Part shown: piece by piece, positions 26,411 to 35,601 of the stretch
Layout: the number at the start of each line of letters is the position of its first letter
Position numbering within the stretch: position 1 is the first letter of the stretch
Assembly (NCBI GenBank): GCA_964469555.1
Contig: CAYYAQ010000013.1
Coordinates: 1 to 56,101, forward strand
DNA length: 56,101 bases
Direction of reading: 5' to 3'
Source: CAYYAQ01 sp964469555
GTDB lineage: Bacteria > Planctomycetota > UBA1135 > UBA2386
Translations under genes and position numbers: made by a program
Notes under the pieces: generated by a model
The model's input: the letters and a program-made list of their open reading frames with translations, nothing else
Databases searched by the model: none
Told to the model about the DNA's origin: nothing

Positions 26411-26435
26411 TAAGATGGTATATAACAGTATCTTA
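26411..26435. promoter_or_regulatory. AT-rich palindromic putative promoter
   Basis: TAAGAT at 26411 and ATCTTA ending at 26435 form an inverted repeat around TATATAAC, a -10-like element, in an otherwise GC-rich region. It lies 65-90 bases upstream of the repeat-protein ATG at 26500 and is the best candidate for that gene's promoter with an overlapping regulator site. Confidence 0.45.
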
Positions 26436-26499
26436 AGCTAATTCCTGGTCCGGTCTCGGATTTGCTCTATTCAGACCATCCAAGACAGGTCGTCCTCAC

Positions 26500-28498
26500 A
26501 TGATGCAATTCAAGACAAGCCTCGCCCTTCTGCCCCTCGCCCTCCTGGTGTTCGCGGACGTCGCAAACGCCCAGCGCAGAGCGTCCAGGGGCCCGACCCG
26601 GAGCACGAGGAGCGCGCCGACACGCTCTGCCCCGACCCGCAGCGCACCGACGCGCAGCACCCCTACGCGCAGCACCCCTACGCGCAGCACCCCTACGCGC
26701 AGCACCCCTACGCGCAGCANNNNNNNNNNNNNNNNNNNNNNNNNNNNNNNNNNNNNNNNNNNNNNNNNNNNNNNNNNNNNNNNNNNNNNNNNNNNNNNNN
26801 NNNNNNNNNNNNNNNNNNNCCCCTACCAGGACGCGAAGCTACACCCCGACACCGACCCGGCGCGCACCGACGCGCAGCACGCCGACCCGGAGCACGCCCA
26901 CGAGGACCCGGAGCTACACCCCGACCCGGCGCACTCCGACGCGAAGCACGCCGACCCGGAGCACTCCCACGAGGACGAGAAGCTACACCCCGCCGACCCG
27001 AACCCGTTCGACCAGCACTCCCCGTCGCGTGGGGACCTCGAACCCCTCGCCTAGAAACACCTCCCGCGCACCGACCCGCCGGGCACCGACATCGACGAAC
27101 AACTCGAGTCGATACACCAGCCCCAGGACTCCGGTTCGCGTCCGCTACAACGTCAAACCACGCCCGGCATCCGGCAGTTCGCTCCGCGACAAGTACCGCG
27201 TCCCGACGACGCGTGCAGACAAGGGAGTGAACCATCGCTCGAACAAGGTTCGCAACAACATCGACTCGCGGAGCAGCAACCGGTACTCGACCGACGTCCG
27301 CAAGACCACCGGTTCGAAGAGCGGCACGCGCCGACCCACCGTGAGCAACCGCTACACGCCAAAGCGCCCGGTGAAGACGGGGTCGAGCAGCCCTCGGAAG
27401 AACCCAGGTCGGAACTCCGGCGGTCGGAACCCGGTCGTTCGCACGGGTGGCTCGGGTCGAGTTCCCCGGACCAACGGTCGCACGCCTCGCATCAGCACGC
27501 GGGTGAACCGCACGGTAACGAGGCCGCGACGCTCCGTTCGCAAATACGCATCCCACCGCTACCGCTACGGCTACGGCGGGAGCTTCGGACGCAATCAATA
27601 CGGGCGATACCACCACCACCACTCGGTGCTCGGACACCTACTCGGGTTGGGCTGGTGCGACTACCTGGGATACAACAGCTGGAACCACTACGCCTACGAT
27701 CCGTTCTACTGCAACTACTACGTGGGCTACGGCTACCACCACTACCACTGGCGGCATCACTACTGCAACCCGCTGAACTACTCGAACTGGTGGTACCCCT
27801 CGACCTACTGCCCGCCGTCCTACATCTACATCAACTCTCGCGGCGACTACAGCGCGTACCCTTCGACCGTGGTCATCGTGGACGACACTCCCGCCGAGGA
27901 GCCCGAGGCCGCACCGGTCAAGGCCGGGAAGGCGAGCCTCGAAACGCTGATCAAGCGGCACGTCACCCTCGGTGACTTCTACTTCAAGGAAGGACGGTAC
28001 AGCGAAGCATCGGAAAGCTACCTGCGCGCTCTCGCCTACGCACCCGAGGACGCGAGCATCCACTTCGTTCTCGCCGACGCGCTCTTCGCTCTGGGAGATT
28101 ACCACTACGCCGCTTTCGTGATCCAGAAGGCGCTGCGACTGGATCCAGCCATGGCGTACGCCGAGGCGGACAAGCGCAAGTTCTACACGGACAAGAAAGA
28201 GTTCGAGAAGCACATGGCGACGATCCTGAGCTACCTGAAGGAGAAGCCGTTCGACGTCGCCGCCCATCTGGTCGTCGGCTACAACCACAAGTTCTCCGAT
28301 CAGAAGGCCAAGGCCATCGTCTCGTTCAAGCGCGTGCTCGAGATCGGTCCTGAGAACAACGCTGCCAAACTCTTCCTCGAGGCGCTGACCGAACCCCCGG
28401 CGAAGAAGGACTCGAAGATTCCTGCTGAGGATTCGGTGAAGAAGGCAGAAAAGCCAGCAAAGAAGGCCGTCGAGAAGCCGGTCAAGAAGGATCACTGA
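26500..28498 (+). CDS. Repetitive Pro/Thr/Arg/Ser protein with His/Tyr-rich block and TPR tail (gap inside)
   Basis: One gene interrupted by the 100-N gap. From ATG 26500 a signal peptide (ending VFADVANAQ) leads into tandem S-T/A-P-T-R repeats. After the gap the same P-T-R-S-T/Y pattern continues in another frame and runs uninterrupted to 28498, so the gap length is not a true length and the stop seen at 27054 in the first frame is an artefact. A basic Ser/Thr/Pro/Arg region (to about 27540) follows, then an aromatic block (27550-27850) with HHHH and many Tyr, Trp and Cys, then TPR-like repeats (GDFYFKEGRYSEASESYLRAL; LADALFALGDYHYAAFVIQKAL) and a Lys/Ala/Pro/Glu tail. Probably exported and surface or wall associated; function unknown. 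Confidence 0.75.
26638..27023 (+). repeat. 15-base tandem repeat array (coding), spanning the gap
   Basis: Before the gap, five nearly identical CCCTACGCGCAGCAC units (one S-T-P-T-R pentapeptide each) run into the Ns; after it, degenerate versions (ACGCCGACCCGGAGC and relatives) continue to about 27023. Because the unit is a multiple of three, all frames stay open, which explains the long shadow frames on both strands. Near-identity of the units on the left side probably caused the assembly break. Confidence 0.85.
26720..26819. other. Assembly gap of 100 N
   Basis: Exactly 100 unknown bases, the usual placeholder for a gap of unknown size. It sits inside the tandem repeat and changes the apparent reading frame of the host gene. 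Confidence 0.98.
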
Positions 28499-28546
28499 GA
28501 CCCGATCCGGGGTGGAGTCCCGCCGAGCCCACGCTAAAAGAGTGTC

Positions 28547-29722
28547 ATGGCTCGACGGTTGGACACGTACCTCCAGACTCTGATCTCCGAGGAGAACTTC
28601 GATTTCTACTCGACCGTGCGCGACTTCACCGACAACGAAGTCGCTCCGCACATCCTGCAGTGGGAACGGGATCACGAGTTGGTCCCCGAATCGTGCATCC
28701 GCAAGATGGGTGAGATAGGCCTGTTCGGGCTTCCGATCGCAGAAGAATACGGCGGACAGGGTGGAGCGCAGACGGAACTGATCCTGATGGGTCTCGCGAT
28801 GGGCTACCACAGCCAGTCCGTGGCGATCACGCCCGGAGCTGCAATCTCGCTCGGCGCGAAGCCGCTCCAGCTCTGCGGAACGGAGGCACAAAAGCGCGCC
28901 CACCTACCGGACCTGGCAGCCGGAAAGCGGATGTTCGTATTCGGCCTGTCGGAACCGGGCCGCGGATCAGATGCCGCGAACCCCGAGGTCACGGCCAAGA
29001 AGGTCGGAGACGACTGGATCATCTCCGGCGAGAAGTGCTGGTCGACGAACGCGAAGTGGGCGAGCCACGTAATCGTCCACGCGATGACCGACCCGGACGG
29101 AGCGCACGCCAAGCGCTCGACCTGTTTCATCGTTCCCATCGATGCTCAGGGCGTGAGCTACGTCGAGATGAGCGGCAAGCGAGTCTGGGAACAATCGAGC
29201 ACGGGCTCGATCATGTTCGAGAACGTCCACGTCAAGGACGAAGACGTGCTCGGCGAGCTTCACAACGGCTTCAAGGTCATGGTCACGACCTTGAACGGCG
29301 GTCGCCTCTTCATCGCCTCGCTCGCCTTGGCTTCCCTCGCGTTCGCGCTCGACAAGACGCGCGTGTACGCCGAGGAGCGGATTCAGTTCGACGACAAGTC
29401 GATCGGTCGATTCCAGCGCGTGCAGGACGTGATCATCGACATGGATATCGTCCTCGAGCGAAACCTCACGTGGCTGATCCACCTCTGCAGGCTGTACGAC
29501 GAGAACCGCCTCTCTCGCGAGCAAGCCGCGAAGGTCAAGGTGGACTCCAGTCGGGCCGCGAGCGAATTGATCGCCATGGCGATGGAAGTGTGCGGCGGTG
29601 TCGCGTGTCTCGACGAATTTGGCTTGATCCGCCATCACAACGACGTGTTCGTGACACGGGTCGGCGAGGGCAGCAACTTCGCGCTCAAGGACCTGATCGT
29701 CCGTCCGCTCAGAAAAGGGTAG
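28547..29722 (+). CDS. Acyl-CoA dehydrogenase
   Basis: 391 residues. FAD-dependent alpha,beta-dehydrogenation of acyl-CoA. Domain order is typical: N-terminal helical part with DNEVAPHILQWERDHELVPE and GEIGLFGLPIAEEYGGQGG; beta-domain with FGLSEPGRGSDAANPEV and WIISGEKCWSTNAKWASHVIVHAMTDP; C-terminal helices with QFDDKSIGRFQRVQDVIIDM, QAAKVKVDSSRAA, EVCGGVACLDEFGL and the final RVGEGSNFALKDLIVRPL. Substrate chain length is not readable. It starts 48 bases after the repeat protein, so the two may share a transcript, though function gives no link. Confidence 0.92.
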   Translation: MARRLDTYLQTLISEENFDFYSTVRDFTDNEVAPHILQWERDHELVPESCIRKMGEIGLFGLPIAEEYGGQGGAQTELILMGLAMGYHSQSVAITPGAAISLGAKPLQLCGTEAQKRAHLPDLAAGKRMFVFGLSEPGRGSDAANPEVTAKKVGDDWIISGEKCWSTNAKWASHVIVHAMTDPDGAHAKRSTCFIVPIDAQGVSYVEMSGKRVWEQSSTGSIMFENVHVKDEDVLGELHNGFKVMVTTLNGGRLFIASLALASLAFALDKTRVYAEERIQFDDKSIGRFQRVQDVIIDMDIVLERNLTWLIHLCRLYDENRLSREQAAKVKVDSSRAASELIAMAMEVCGGVACLDEFGLIRHHNDVFVTRVGEGSNFALKDLIVRPLRKG

Positions 29723-29783
29723 GCGCTGTTACGGGGTGACCCCTCGGTTCTATTATTCAACTTCGGAGACCGAACGACCCATC

Positions 29784-30917
29784 ATGCCCCCGCACAGGCT
29801 CCTTCCTAGCGCGCTGATCCTTCTGCTCCTGGCCCCAGGCTGTGGCGACCCCAAACCCGTCGTCATCGGGGGAACGACGCCAGGCAAACAGAAGGCGCAG
29901 CAGGAGAAACCGAAGGCGGGCAAGTCGAAGACGAAGAGGCTCCAGGACGTCGACCCGACTCCTGTCGAGGAGCAGCTCACGTACCCGCGTGACAAGGACC
30001 GGGTGATGGCGACCGTCGATGGGCGCAACATCACGCTCGACGACATCGTCTTGCACATCGACGCCACTCACTTCAAGGGTCTCGCGGACTACCTGTCCAC
30101 GACCGTGGGGCAGTTCGAAGTCCGATCGCCGCTGATGGCAACCTGGGCTCGTCAATACGCGGACATCGTGGCGCTGCGCACCGAGGCTCGGAAGCGGGAC
30201 ATCTCCGAGACGGCGATCCGAACCGCGACCCGCGCACTACTCGGAGACGCGGTCAAGCAATTCGAGGAGGAGTACGAGCAGCGGGTACGGCGGAAGTTCC
30301 CGACGACCGAGAGTTCCGTGGCGGCACTACACCGCGACTTCCTGAAGAGGCGAGGGGTCGGACTGGAGGTCGAGGGCCTGCTCAACGCGATGGTGCCAGA
30401 CAACGTGGACCAGAACCGGGCAGATGATCACCTGAAGCTCCACACCGAGGAGGTCAACGGAATCCTGACCATCTCACACATCTACGTCCGCAACCGCGAC
30501 GCCAAGACCGGCGCGCTGTACGGACCAAAGCGCATGGCCGCCGTGAAGAGAAAGACCGCGGAGATCAAGCGCAGACTCGACGCGGGCGCCCAATTCGAAG
30601 AGGTCGCGCGCGAGATGTCCGAAGACAGACTCACCGCGAAGAAGGGCGGGCGACTCGAGAACCTACTGCGCATCGACTCACGCATGCCCGCGAGCTTCTG
30701 CAGAGTCGCGTGGCGCCTACAGGACCGCAAGTGGACCGGGCCCATCCAGACGCGGTACGGCCTGCATTTCGTGAAGCGCGTCAAGTGGATCATGCGTCGC
30801 ACGGTGCTGAGGCTCGTCGCCAAGAACAAGGAAGTGCGCCGGATGATCCGAGCGTACTACAAAGAAGACCTCCTCTTCGAGATACGCAAGACCCACCACG
30901 TCACTCTCAAGTACTGA
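29784..30917 (+). CDS. SurA/PpiC-type peptidyl-prolyl isomerase lipoprotein
   Basis: 377 residues from ATG 29784, selected because it starts a lipoprotein signal (ALILLLLAPGC, lipobox). A charged Lys/Gln-rich linker (30-60) is followed by a SurA-like helical domain (VMATVDGRNITLDDIVLHID) and a parvulin domain: TISHIYVRNRDA, RLDAGAQFEEVAREMSEDRLTAKKGGRL and GPIQTRYGLHFVKRVKW. Likely an envelope-anchored foldase for exported or outer-membrane proteins. Alone in its transcript direction, convergent with the GT2 gene (15 bases between stops). Confidence 0.85.
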   Translation: MPPHRLLPSALILLLLAPGCGDPKPVVIGGTTPGKQKAQQEKPKAGKSKTKRLQDVDPTPVEEQLTYPRDKDRVMATVDGRNITLDDIVLHIDATHFKGLADYLSTTVGQFEVRSPLMATWARQYADIVALRTEARKRDISETAIRTATRALLGDAVKQFEEEYEQRVRRKFPTTESSVAALHRDFLKRRGVGLEVEGLLNAMVPDNVDQNRADDHLKLHTEEVNGILTISHIYVRNRDAKTGALYGPKRMAAVKRKTAEIKRRLDAGAQFEEVAREMSEDRLTAKKGGRLENLLRIDSRMPASFCRVAWRLQDRKWTGPIQTRYGLHFVKRVKWIMRRTVLRLVAKNKEVRRMIRAYYKEDLLFEIRKTHHVTLKY

Positions 30918-30932
30918 TCCGTGAGAGTCGCG

Positions 30933-31652
30933 TCAGTCGAACCGGGGAGGCGAAACCCGGTACGCAAAGATCGTCTTCAAGATCTTGTAGGACGCCTTCA
31001 GCGTGCCGCTCAGCGTCCCGGTGATCTTGCTCTTTCCTACCCGCTTGCGGTATCGAACTGGCCGTTCCGTGACCCGGATCCCCTTGAGCCTGGCCCGCAG
31101 CTGCATCTCGACGGTCCAACCAAAGTCCCGATCCTGCATCTGCAGGGCGACCAACGAGGATCTCCGGATGACGCGAAACGGTCCCAGGTCAGTGCAGCGG
31201 ATTCCAAAGAGAATACGCATGAGGACCGCAGCCAGTTGGTTTCCGAATCGCGATTGGGGCAACAGTGCACGCCGTGACTCGCGATTGATCATCCTGGAAC
31301 CGATCACGAGGTCAGCCTCGTCCGCGACGACCGGAGGGAGTAGTTCGTGCATGTCTTCCGGATAGTCGGAGTAGTCACCGTCCAAGAACACGAGCATCTC
31401 GTAGTCCTCCGTCGCAGCGATTCCCCGCAAGCAGGCTGCGCCATAGCCACGGTGCTCCTCCCCGACGACCGTTGCCCCATGAGCGCGCGCAATTTCGACC
31501 GAACGATCGGTGCTTCCGTTATCGACGACGACGACCTCGTCGACCAGATCCTTCGGGATCGCGTCCAACACCAACGGCAGACTGTCCTCCTCGTTGAGGA
31601 CCGGAATGATGACGGCCGTGCGCGGTCGCGCGGATTTCCTGCCGGAGTTCAT
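30933..31652 (-). CDS. Glycosyltransferase family 2 (DPM/polyprenyl-phosphate type)
   Basis: 239 residues. GT-A domain with AVIIPVLNEEDSLPLVLDAI, EVVVVDNGSTDRS, YGAACLRGIAATEDYEMLVFLDGDYSDYPEDM (the D-x-D-like site) and DLVIGSRM, then FGIRCTDLGPFRVIRRSSL and GWTVEMQLRA. The pattern is that of dolichol-phosphate-mannose-synthase-like enzymes that load a sugar on polyprenyl phosphate. No C-terminal membrane helices, unlike GtrB-type proteins. Downstream of the large modular protein by 60 bases. Confidence 0.9.
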   Translation of the reverse strand: MNSGRKSARPRTAVIIPVLNEEDSLPLVLDAIPKDLVDEVVVVDNGSTDRSVEIARAHGATVVGEEHRGYGAACLRGIAATEDYEMLVFLDGDYSDYPEDMHELLPPVVADEADLVIGSRMINRESRRALLPQSRFGNQLAAVLMRILFGIRCTDLGPFRVIRRSSLVALQMQDRDFGWTVEMQLRARLKGIRVTERPVRYRKRVGKSKITGTLSGTLKASYKILKTIFAYRVSPPRFD

Positions 31653-31712
31653 GAGCCGGCAGGATAGCGCGTGACTATCAAACTCACTCCGACTCAGTCT
31701 CGAGCATCCTAG

Positions 31713-34700
31713 CTACTTCTTGGAAGCCTTGTGCCGCTTCAGTTCCTCGGCCATGTCGATGTCCCAACGCGCCTCCTCGCCGTCCTTGATGGTCCGGACG
31801 ATCGTCATGTCGGGCTGCCCCTTTTCCTTGATGACCATCGTGTAGGTGTCGGGCGGGATCCCACCGATCTCGTGCCAGCCGGAGCTGTCCTTCTTCTTGC
31901 GGCCCTTCATGTACTTCAAGAACACCGACATCACGGACACGTTGTTCGCGAGCGGCTTGCCCTTGCTGTCGAACACCGAGATGTTCGCGAGCGGCATGTT
32001 GTTGCCGTTGATGTTGCGCACGCGGACCTTCAGCGTCGCACCCTTGATCACCTGGATTCTGATCTCGGTCGGCTGCCCCTCGACGACCGTGACATCGTCG
32101 ACTGTTCCGGGCGCTAGTCCTTCGACGTCCGCGCGTACTCGGAACTTGCCCGGCGTCATTCCCTTGATCTCGAAGCGCCCGTCGGCACCGGACTTCGTCG
32201 GCGTGAGCTGCAGCCCGAAGAGGTCGGTCAGCGCCTTCTGCTGGCTCTTCGCCCGCTTTAGTCTGCGGTCTTCGCTCGTCGCGGTCAGACTCGCTCCCGC
32301 GACCGGCACGCCCTCGCCGTTGATGACGATGCCCGTGATGCTACCCGCACGCGGCAGCGTCATCACGACGCCCGTGCGCGGCGAGACACCATCGAGTTGC
32401 ACGTTCTCGAGCGCGACCTCGCCCCACTTGTCATTGCCTTTCTTACCGCCGGCGCGCACCTGCGGCATCAGTCCACGATTGCCAAAGGACGCCCCCCGAC
32501 CAGACGCGGTTACGCGATAGACACCCGGGGCGAGTCCCTTGATCTTGAACTGCCCGTTTTCGTCGGTGCGAGCTTGGGCGATGCCGTTCTTCAGCATGAT
32601 TCCGATCAGGCCATCGATCGGTGCGTCCTCTTGCAAACCGACATTCACCTGGACCTTCGCCACGGGGTTGCCGCTCGTGTCCTGGACGATGCCCTCGATG
32701 TAGCTCTGCGGCAAATCGATATCCAGCCGGAACTCGCGCACGCCGCTCGGGATCTCGACTGTGACGTTGGACTTCTCCGCGCGGCTGTTGAACCGCGCGA
32801 CCTGCAAGAGATAGTCCCCCGGTTCGATGCCGATGATCTCGTAAGAGCCGTCGTCTCCCGTGGATTTCGTGCGGATCCCCATCCCGAGGATCCCGTCACG
32901 ATCCCTTCCGAGGAACGTGATGACCGAACGCGGCACCGGCTTGCCGTCATCCCGCACGACGCCGAATACGCGAACACTGTCGTCGGTCTCGTCGTGGATA
33001 TCTCGCCGCGCCGTCTTGTTGGCGCGGACCATCGTCGTCTTGAGCCGCATGTTGTTCATCAGGTCCATGCCGATGTCCTGAGAGCGTTCGTCCATGCGGG
33101 ACTTGAACACGATGTATTGACCCTTTGGTAGGCCATCGATGCGATAGAAGCCACGCGCGTCGGTCGCGTCGCTCTTGAACGAGCCCGCGGAGATACTGAA
33201 CGCGACCACCATCGCGCTGCTGAGAGGCAGCTTGCCTTTGCCCGTGACGATGCCTTCGATGGCGCCGCCAACGGTCAGCATGATCTCGATCCCCTCGGTC
33301 GGTCGGCCGATGGCGATCTTCACGTCCTTGAGCGACGTCTTCGCCATGTCGGGATGACGCGCGGTGAACCGGTAGTCACCGCCTTTCAAACCCGTGATCT
33401 CGAACCGGCCCTTGCTGTCCGTCATCGACGATCGCCGACCTTCCTTGCCCGCCATGCCGAAGAAGTCGAAGTCCTCCTCGTCGGCATTGGGCCGGAACAA
33501 CGCAAAGCCCTCGTCCTTCTTCTTCTTCGCTTTGTACGCCGTGACGGTCGCCTCAGCGACCGGCAAGCCCGTCGACTCGTCCTTGACGATGCCGCGGCCA
33601 ATCGCACCGAGCTCGACGATGAACACGAGCTCCTCGCCCGCCTCTCCCGGCGCGAGTTCGATCGACTGGCTCTTCGGTTTGAGATAGCCGTCGGCCTGCA
33701 CTTGGACCTTGATCTCTCCGCACGGTAATCCGTCGATCGAGAATCGACCGGCGACGCTCTTGACCTCATCCCAGCCGGATCCCATGTCGCGGCCGGCACC
33801 GGTCCGCCCCTCGCGTGTGCGCGTCGTGCCGCTGCGCCAATTCTCCCGCCCTGGCCGAGCACGGCCCGATCCGCCGCCGACGGTCACGCCCTTGCGTCCC
33901 GTTTTCACGGCACCCTTCTCGGCGGCCGCGGGCTTTGCGTCCTTCCCCTTCTTCTTCGAGTCCACGTTCTCCGGTTGAATCTCGCTCGACAGGAGCCTGA
34001 CCCGGTAGCGGGTCACGGGTGTTCCATCGGCGAGTTGCACCTTGCCGCGAACCGTGACGCCCCTGGTCAAAACGACGGTGAAGTCCTTCTCGTCGACCTT
34101 CGTGCCCCTCTTCCGGATCGAGATGTAGCCCGGCTTCGTGAACCGCAGCGAGAGTCTGTCGCCGGCGATTCCACTCGTCGAAAAACGCCCGTCCGATCTG
34201 GTCTCCGTCTGCACGCGCCGGATCTTGAGCAATACCTTCATCGCGTCGGAGCCGCGCCTCTGCCGCCCGCCGCCCCGCTCCCCGAAGTCCATTGGTCGGA
34301 TCTCCACATCGACGCCGGAGATCGGCTGAGCATTCCCATCGACGACAATGCCGGAGAAACTCCGTCCCTTGTCCAGCGTCAGGATGACATCGTCGTAGAC
34401 GCCTCCGTCGACGAGGGCCAATTCGTGGATGTTGGAGGGCGCCAACGACTCCGTCGCGGCGATGAACGCCACGCGACCCGGCGCCACGTGTTGCAGTTGG
34501 AAGTAGCCGTTCTCGTCCGTCGTGATCGGTTCCTCACGTCCATCCGCGCTGAAGATCAACCGGCTCACATCCAGGTACATCATCGCGATCTGCGCGCCGG
34601 ACACCGGACCACCATCCGTGTCGATCGCGCGCCCGGTGACGCTCGCGCCGATCTGCCCGTGGATCGTCATCTCGACGGTCTGGCCGAGGTTGATGTCGAT

Positions 34701-35507
34701 TCCGTGCCGTTCTTCCAGCGCCATCTCCTGCGATGCGATCGTCACGCTGTAGCCATCGCCCGTCGGCACGCCCGGGATGATGAACCGACCTTCTTCGTCG
34801 GTCATCACTTCGAGCCACTTGTACTTCCGTTGCGTCAGCTGTCCGAGCACCGAGTTGAGGCCCGGTCGAACACTCACGCGTGTGTTCTTCGCCGGGTTGC
34901 CCTCTGGCCCGAAGACTCGCCCGACGATGCTCCCGCCTGGCGAAGCGAGCAGCTCGATGCCCTCTCGCACCTGACCACGGGCCAACCGCACCGAGCCGGG
35001 ATTCCGGATGAACGCGCGGTCCGACCGCGCGTCGAGAAACACGCGCCCCGGAGGCAGCCCGTACATCTCGAACGTCCCGTCTCCGTTCGTGAATGCGCTG
35101 CCAAGGATCTTCACGGGCTTGGACGTGTCGGTCCAAATGCCCTCCGTGAACAGAGACCGGAGCCGCGTGATCGGTCGCTCGAGATTCGGGAGCATCCGGA
35201 GTGCGACGACCTCGACTCCGGCGAGTGGCAACCGCGTCTTGACGTCGAGAACCACGCCTCGCACTCCGATGATCGACGCCGGATCCCGCGCTACCTTCGC
35301 GCGGTTCGCGCCGCCGTCCTCGCTCTTCGCGTCCTCGGCGCTCTTGGTTCGATCCCCGGTCAGGTCGTCGGCGGTCGAGTGGGAGCTGACATCGTCGGAG
35401 CCGTCCCCGGTCCCGGCGAACGGATCGTCAAAGTAGAAGAATGCGCAGATAGCCAGCAGACCGAGAACCAGGGCAGAAAGACCGAGAGCCTTCGATTTTG
35501 TCGTCAT
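31713..35507 (-). CDS. Very large multi-module carboxypeptidase-regulatory-like (beta-sandwich) protein
   Basis: 1264 residues from ATG 35507, which starts a signal or anchor helix (LGLSALVLGLLAICAFFYF). About eleven CarboxypepD_reg/Cna-B-like modules follow, each G-x-V-x-D..G-x-P-V-x-x-A-x-V, then a D-x-x-G-x-F-x-I-x-G-L-x-x-G-x-Y closing strand: examples TDENGYFQLQHVAPGRVAF, TDSKGRFEITGLKGGDYRF, TDENGQFKIKGLAPGVYRV and GADGRFEIKGMTPGKFRV. A Lys-rich and Arg/Gly-rich insert lies in the sixth module (near 33780-33960). Such strings form rod-like, exported surface or periplasmic proteins in planctomycetes; the binding partner is unknown. The N-terminal acidic linker (Asp/Ser) separates it from the membrane helix. 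Follows the sensor kinase by 94 bases. Confidence 0.85.
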   Translation of the reverse strand: MTTKSKALGLSALVLGLLAICAFFYFDDPFAGTGDGSDDVSSHSTADDLTGDRTKSAEDAKSEDGGANRAKVARDPASIIGVRGVVLDVKTRLPLAGVEVVALRMLPNLERPITRLRSLFTEGIWTDTSKPVKILGSAFTNGDGTFEMYGLPPGRVFLDARSDRAFIRNPGSVRLARGQVREGIELLASPGGSIVGRVFGPEGNPAKNTRVSVRPGLNSVLGQLTQRKYKWLEVMTDEEGRFIIPGVPTGDGYSVTIASQEMALEERHGIDINLGQTVEMTIHGQIGASVTGRAIDTDGGPVSGAQIAMMYLDVSRLIFSADGREEPITTDENGYFQLQHVAPGRVAFIAATESLAPSNIHELALVDGGVYDDVILTLDKGRSFSGIVVDGNAQPISGVDVEIRPMDFGERGGGRQRRGSDAMKVLLKIRRVQTETRSDGRFSTSGIAGDRLSLRFTKPGYISIRKRGTKVDEKDFTVVLTRGVTVRGKVQLADGTPVTRYRVRLLSSEIQPENVDSKKKGKDAKPAAAEKGAVKTGRKGVTVGGGSGRARPGRENWRSGTTRTREGRTGAGRDMGSGWDEVKSVAGRFSIDGLPCGEIKVQVQADGYLKPKSQSIELAPGEAGEELVFIVELGAIGRGIVKDESTGLPVAEATVTAYKAKKKKDEGFALFRPNADEEDFDFFGMAGKEGRRSSMTDSKGRFEITGLKGGDYRFTARHPDMAKTSLKDVKIAIGRPTEGIEIMLTVGGAIEGIVTGKGKLPLSSAMVVAFSISAGSFKSDATDARGFYRIDGLPKGQYIVFKSRMDERSQDIGMDLMNNMRLKTTMVRANKTARRDIHDETDDSVRVFGVVRDDGKPVPRSVITFLGRDRDGILGMGIRTKSTGDDGSYEIIGIEPGDYLLQVARFNSRAEKSNVTVEIPSGVREFRLDIDLPQSYIEGIVQDTSGNPVAKVQVNVGLQEDAPIDGLIGIMLKNGIAQARTDENGQFKIKGLAPGVYRVTASGRGASFGNRGLMPQVRAGGKKGNDKWGEVALENVQLDGVSPRTGVVMTLPRAGSITGIVINGEGVPVAGASLTATSEDRRLKRAKSQQKALTDLFGLQLTPTKSGADGRFEIKGMTPGKFRVRADVEGLAPGTVDDVTVVEGQPTEIRIQVIKGATLKVRVRNINGNNMPLANISVFDSKGKPLANNVSVMSVFLKYMKGRKKKDSSGWHEIGGIPPDTYTMVIKEKGQPDMTIVRTIKDGEEARWDIDMAEELKRHKASKK

Positions 35508-35601
35508 GCGCGTACTGGGAGCGAGAGGTGGAGCAGCGGCGCAGTAGCCACTTGCTAGCCCGATCCTTTCGCCATTTTGCCATTCTGAGGGGACGAGAAC
35601 C

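Noticed and set aside
26638..27023. CRISPR or satellite-like non-coding repeat
   Set aside because: Units are contiguous 15-base multiples encoding a pentapeptide and lie inside an exported-protein gene.
26500..27054. A separate 184-residue Asp/His-rich protein ending at 27054
   Set aside because: The part after the gap is only an out-of-frame reading of the P-T-R-S repeats; the placeholder gap length makes the frame meaningless.
27638..28903. A 421-codon open frame on the minus strand
   Set aside because: It is antisense to the TPR tail of the repeat protein and the start of the acyl-CoA dehydrogenase, both clearly supported; its sequence has no family features.
33975..35558. A 527-codon plus-strand open frame
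   Set aside because: Antisense to the giant modular protein, whose repeated domains prove the minus-strand frame.
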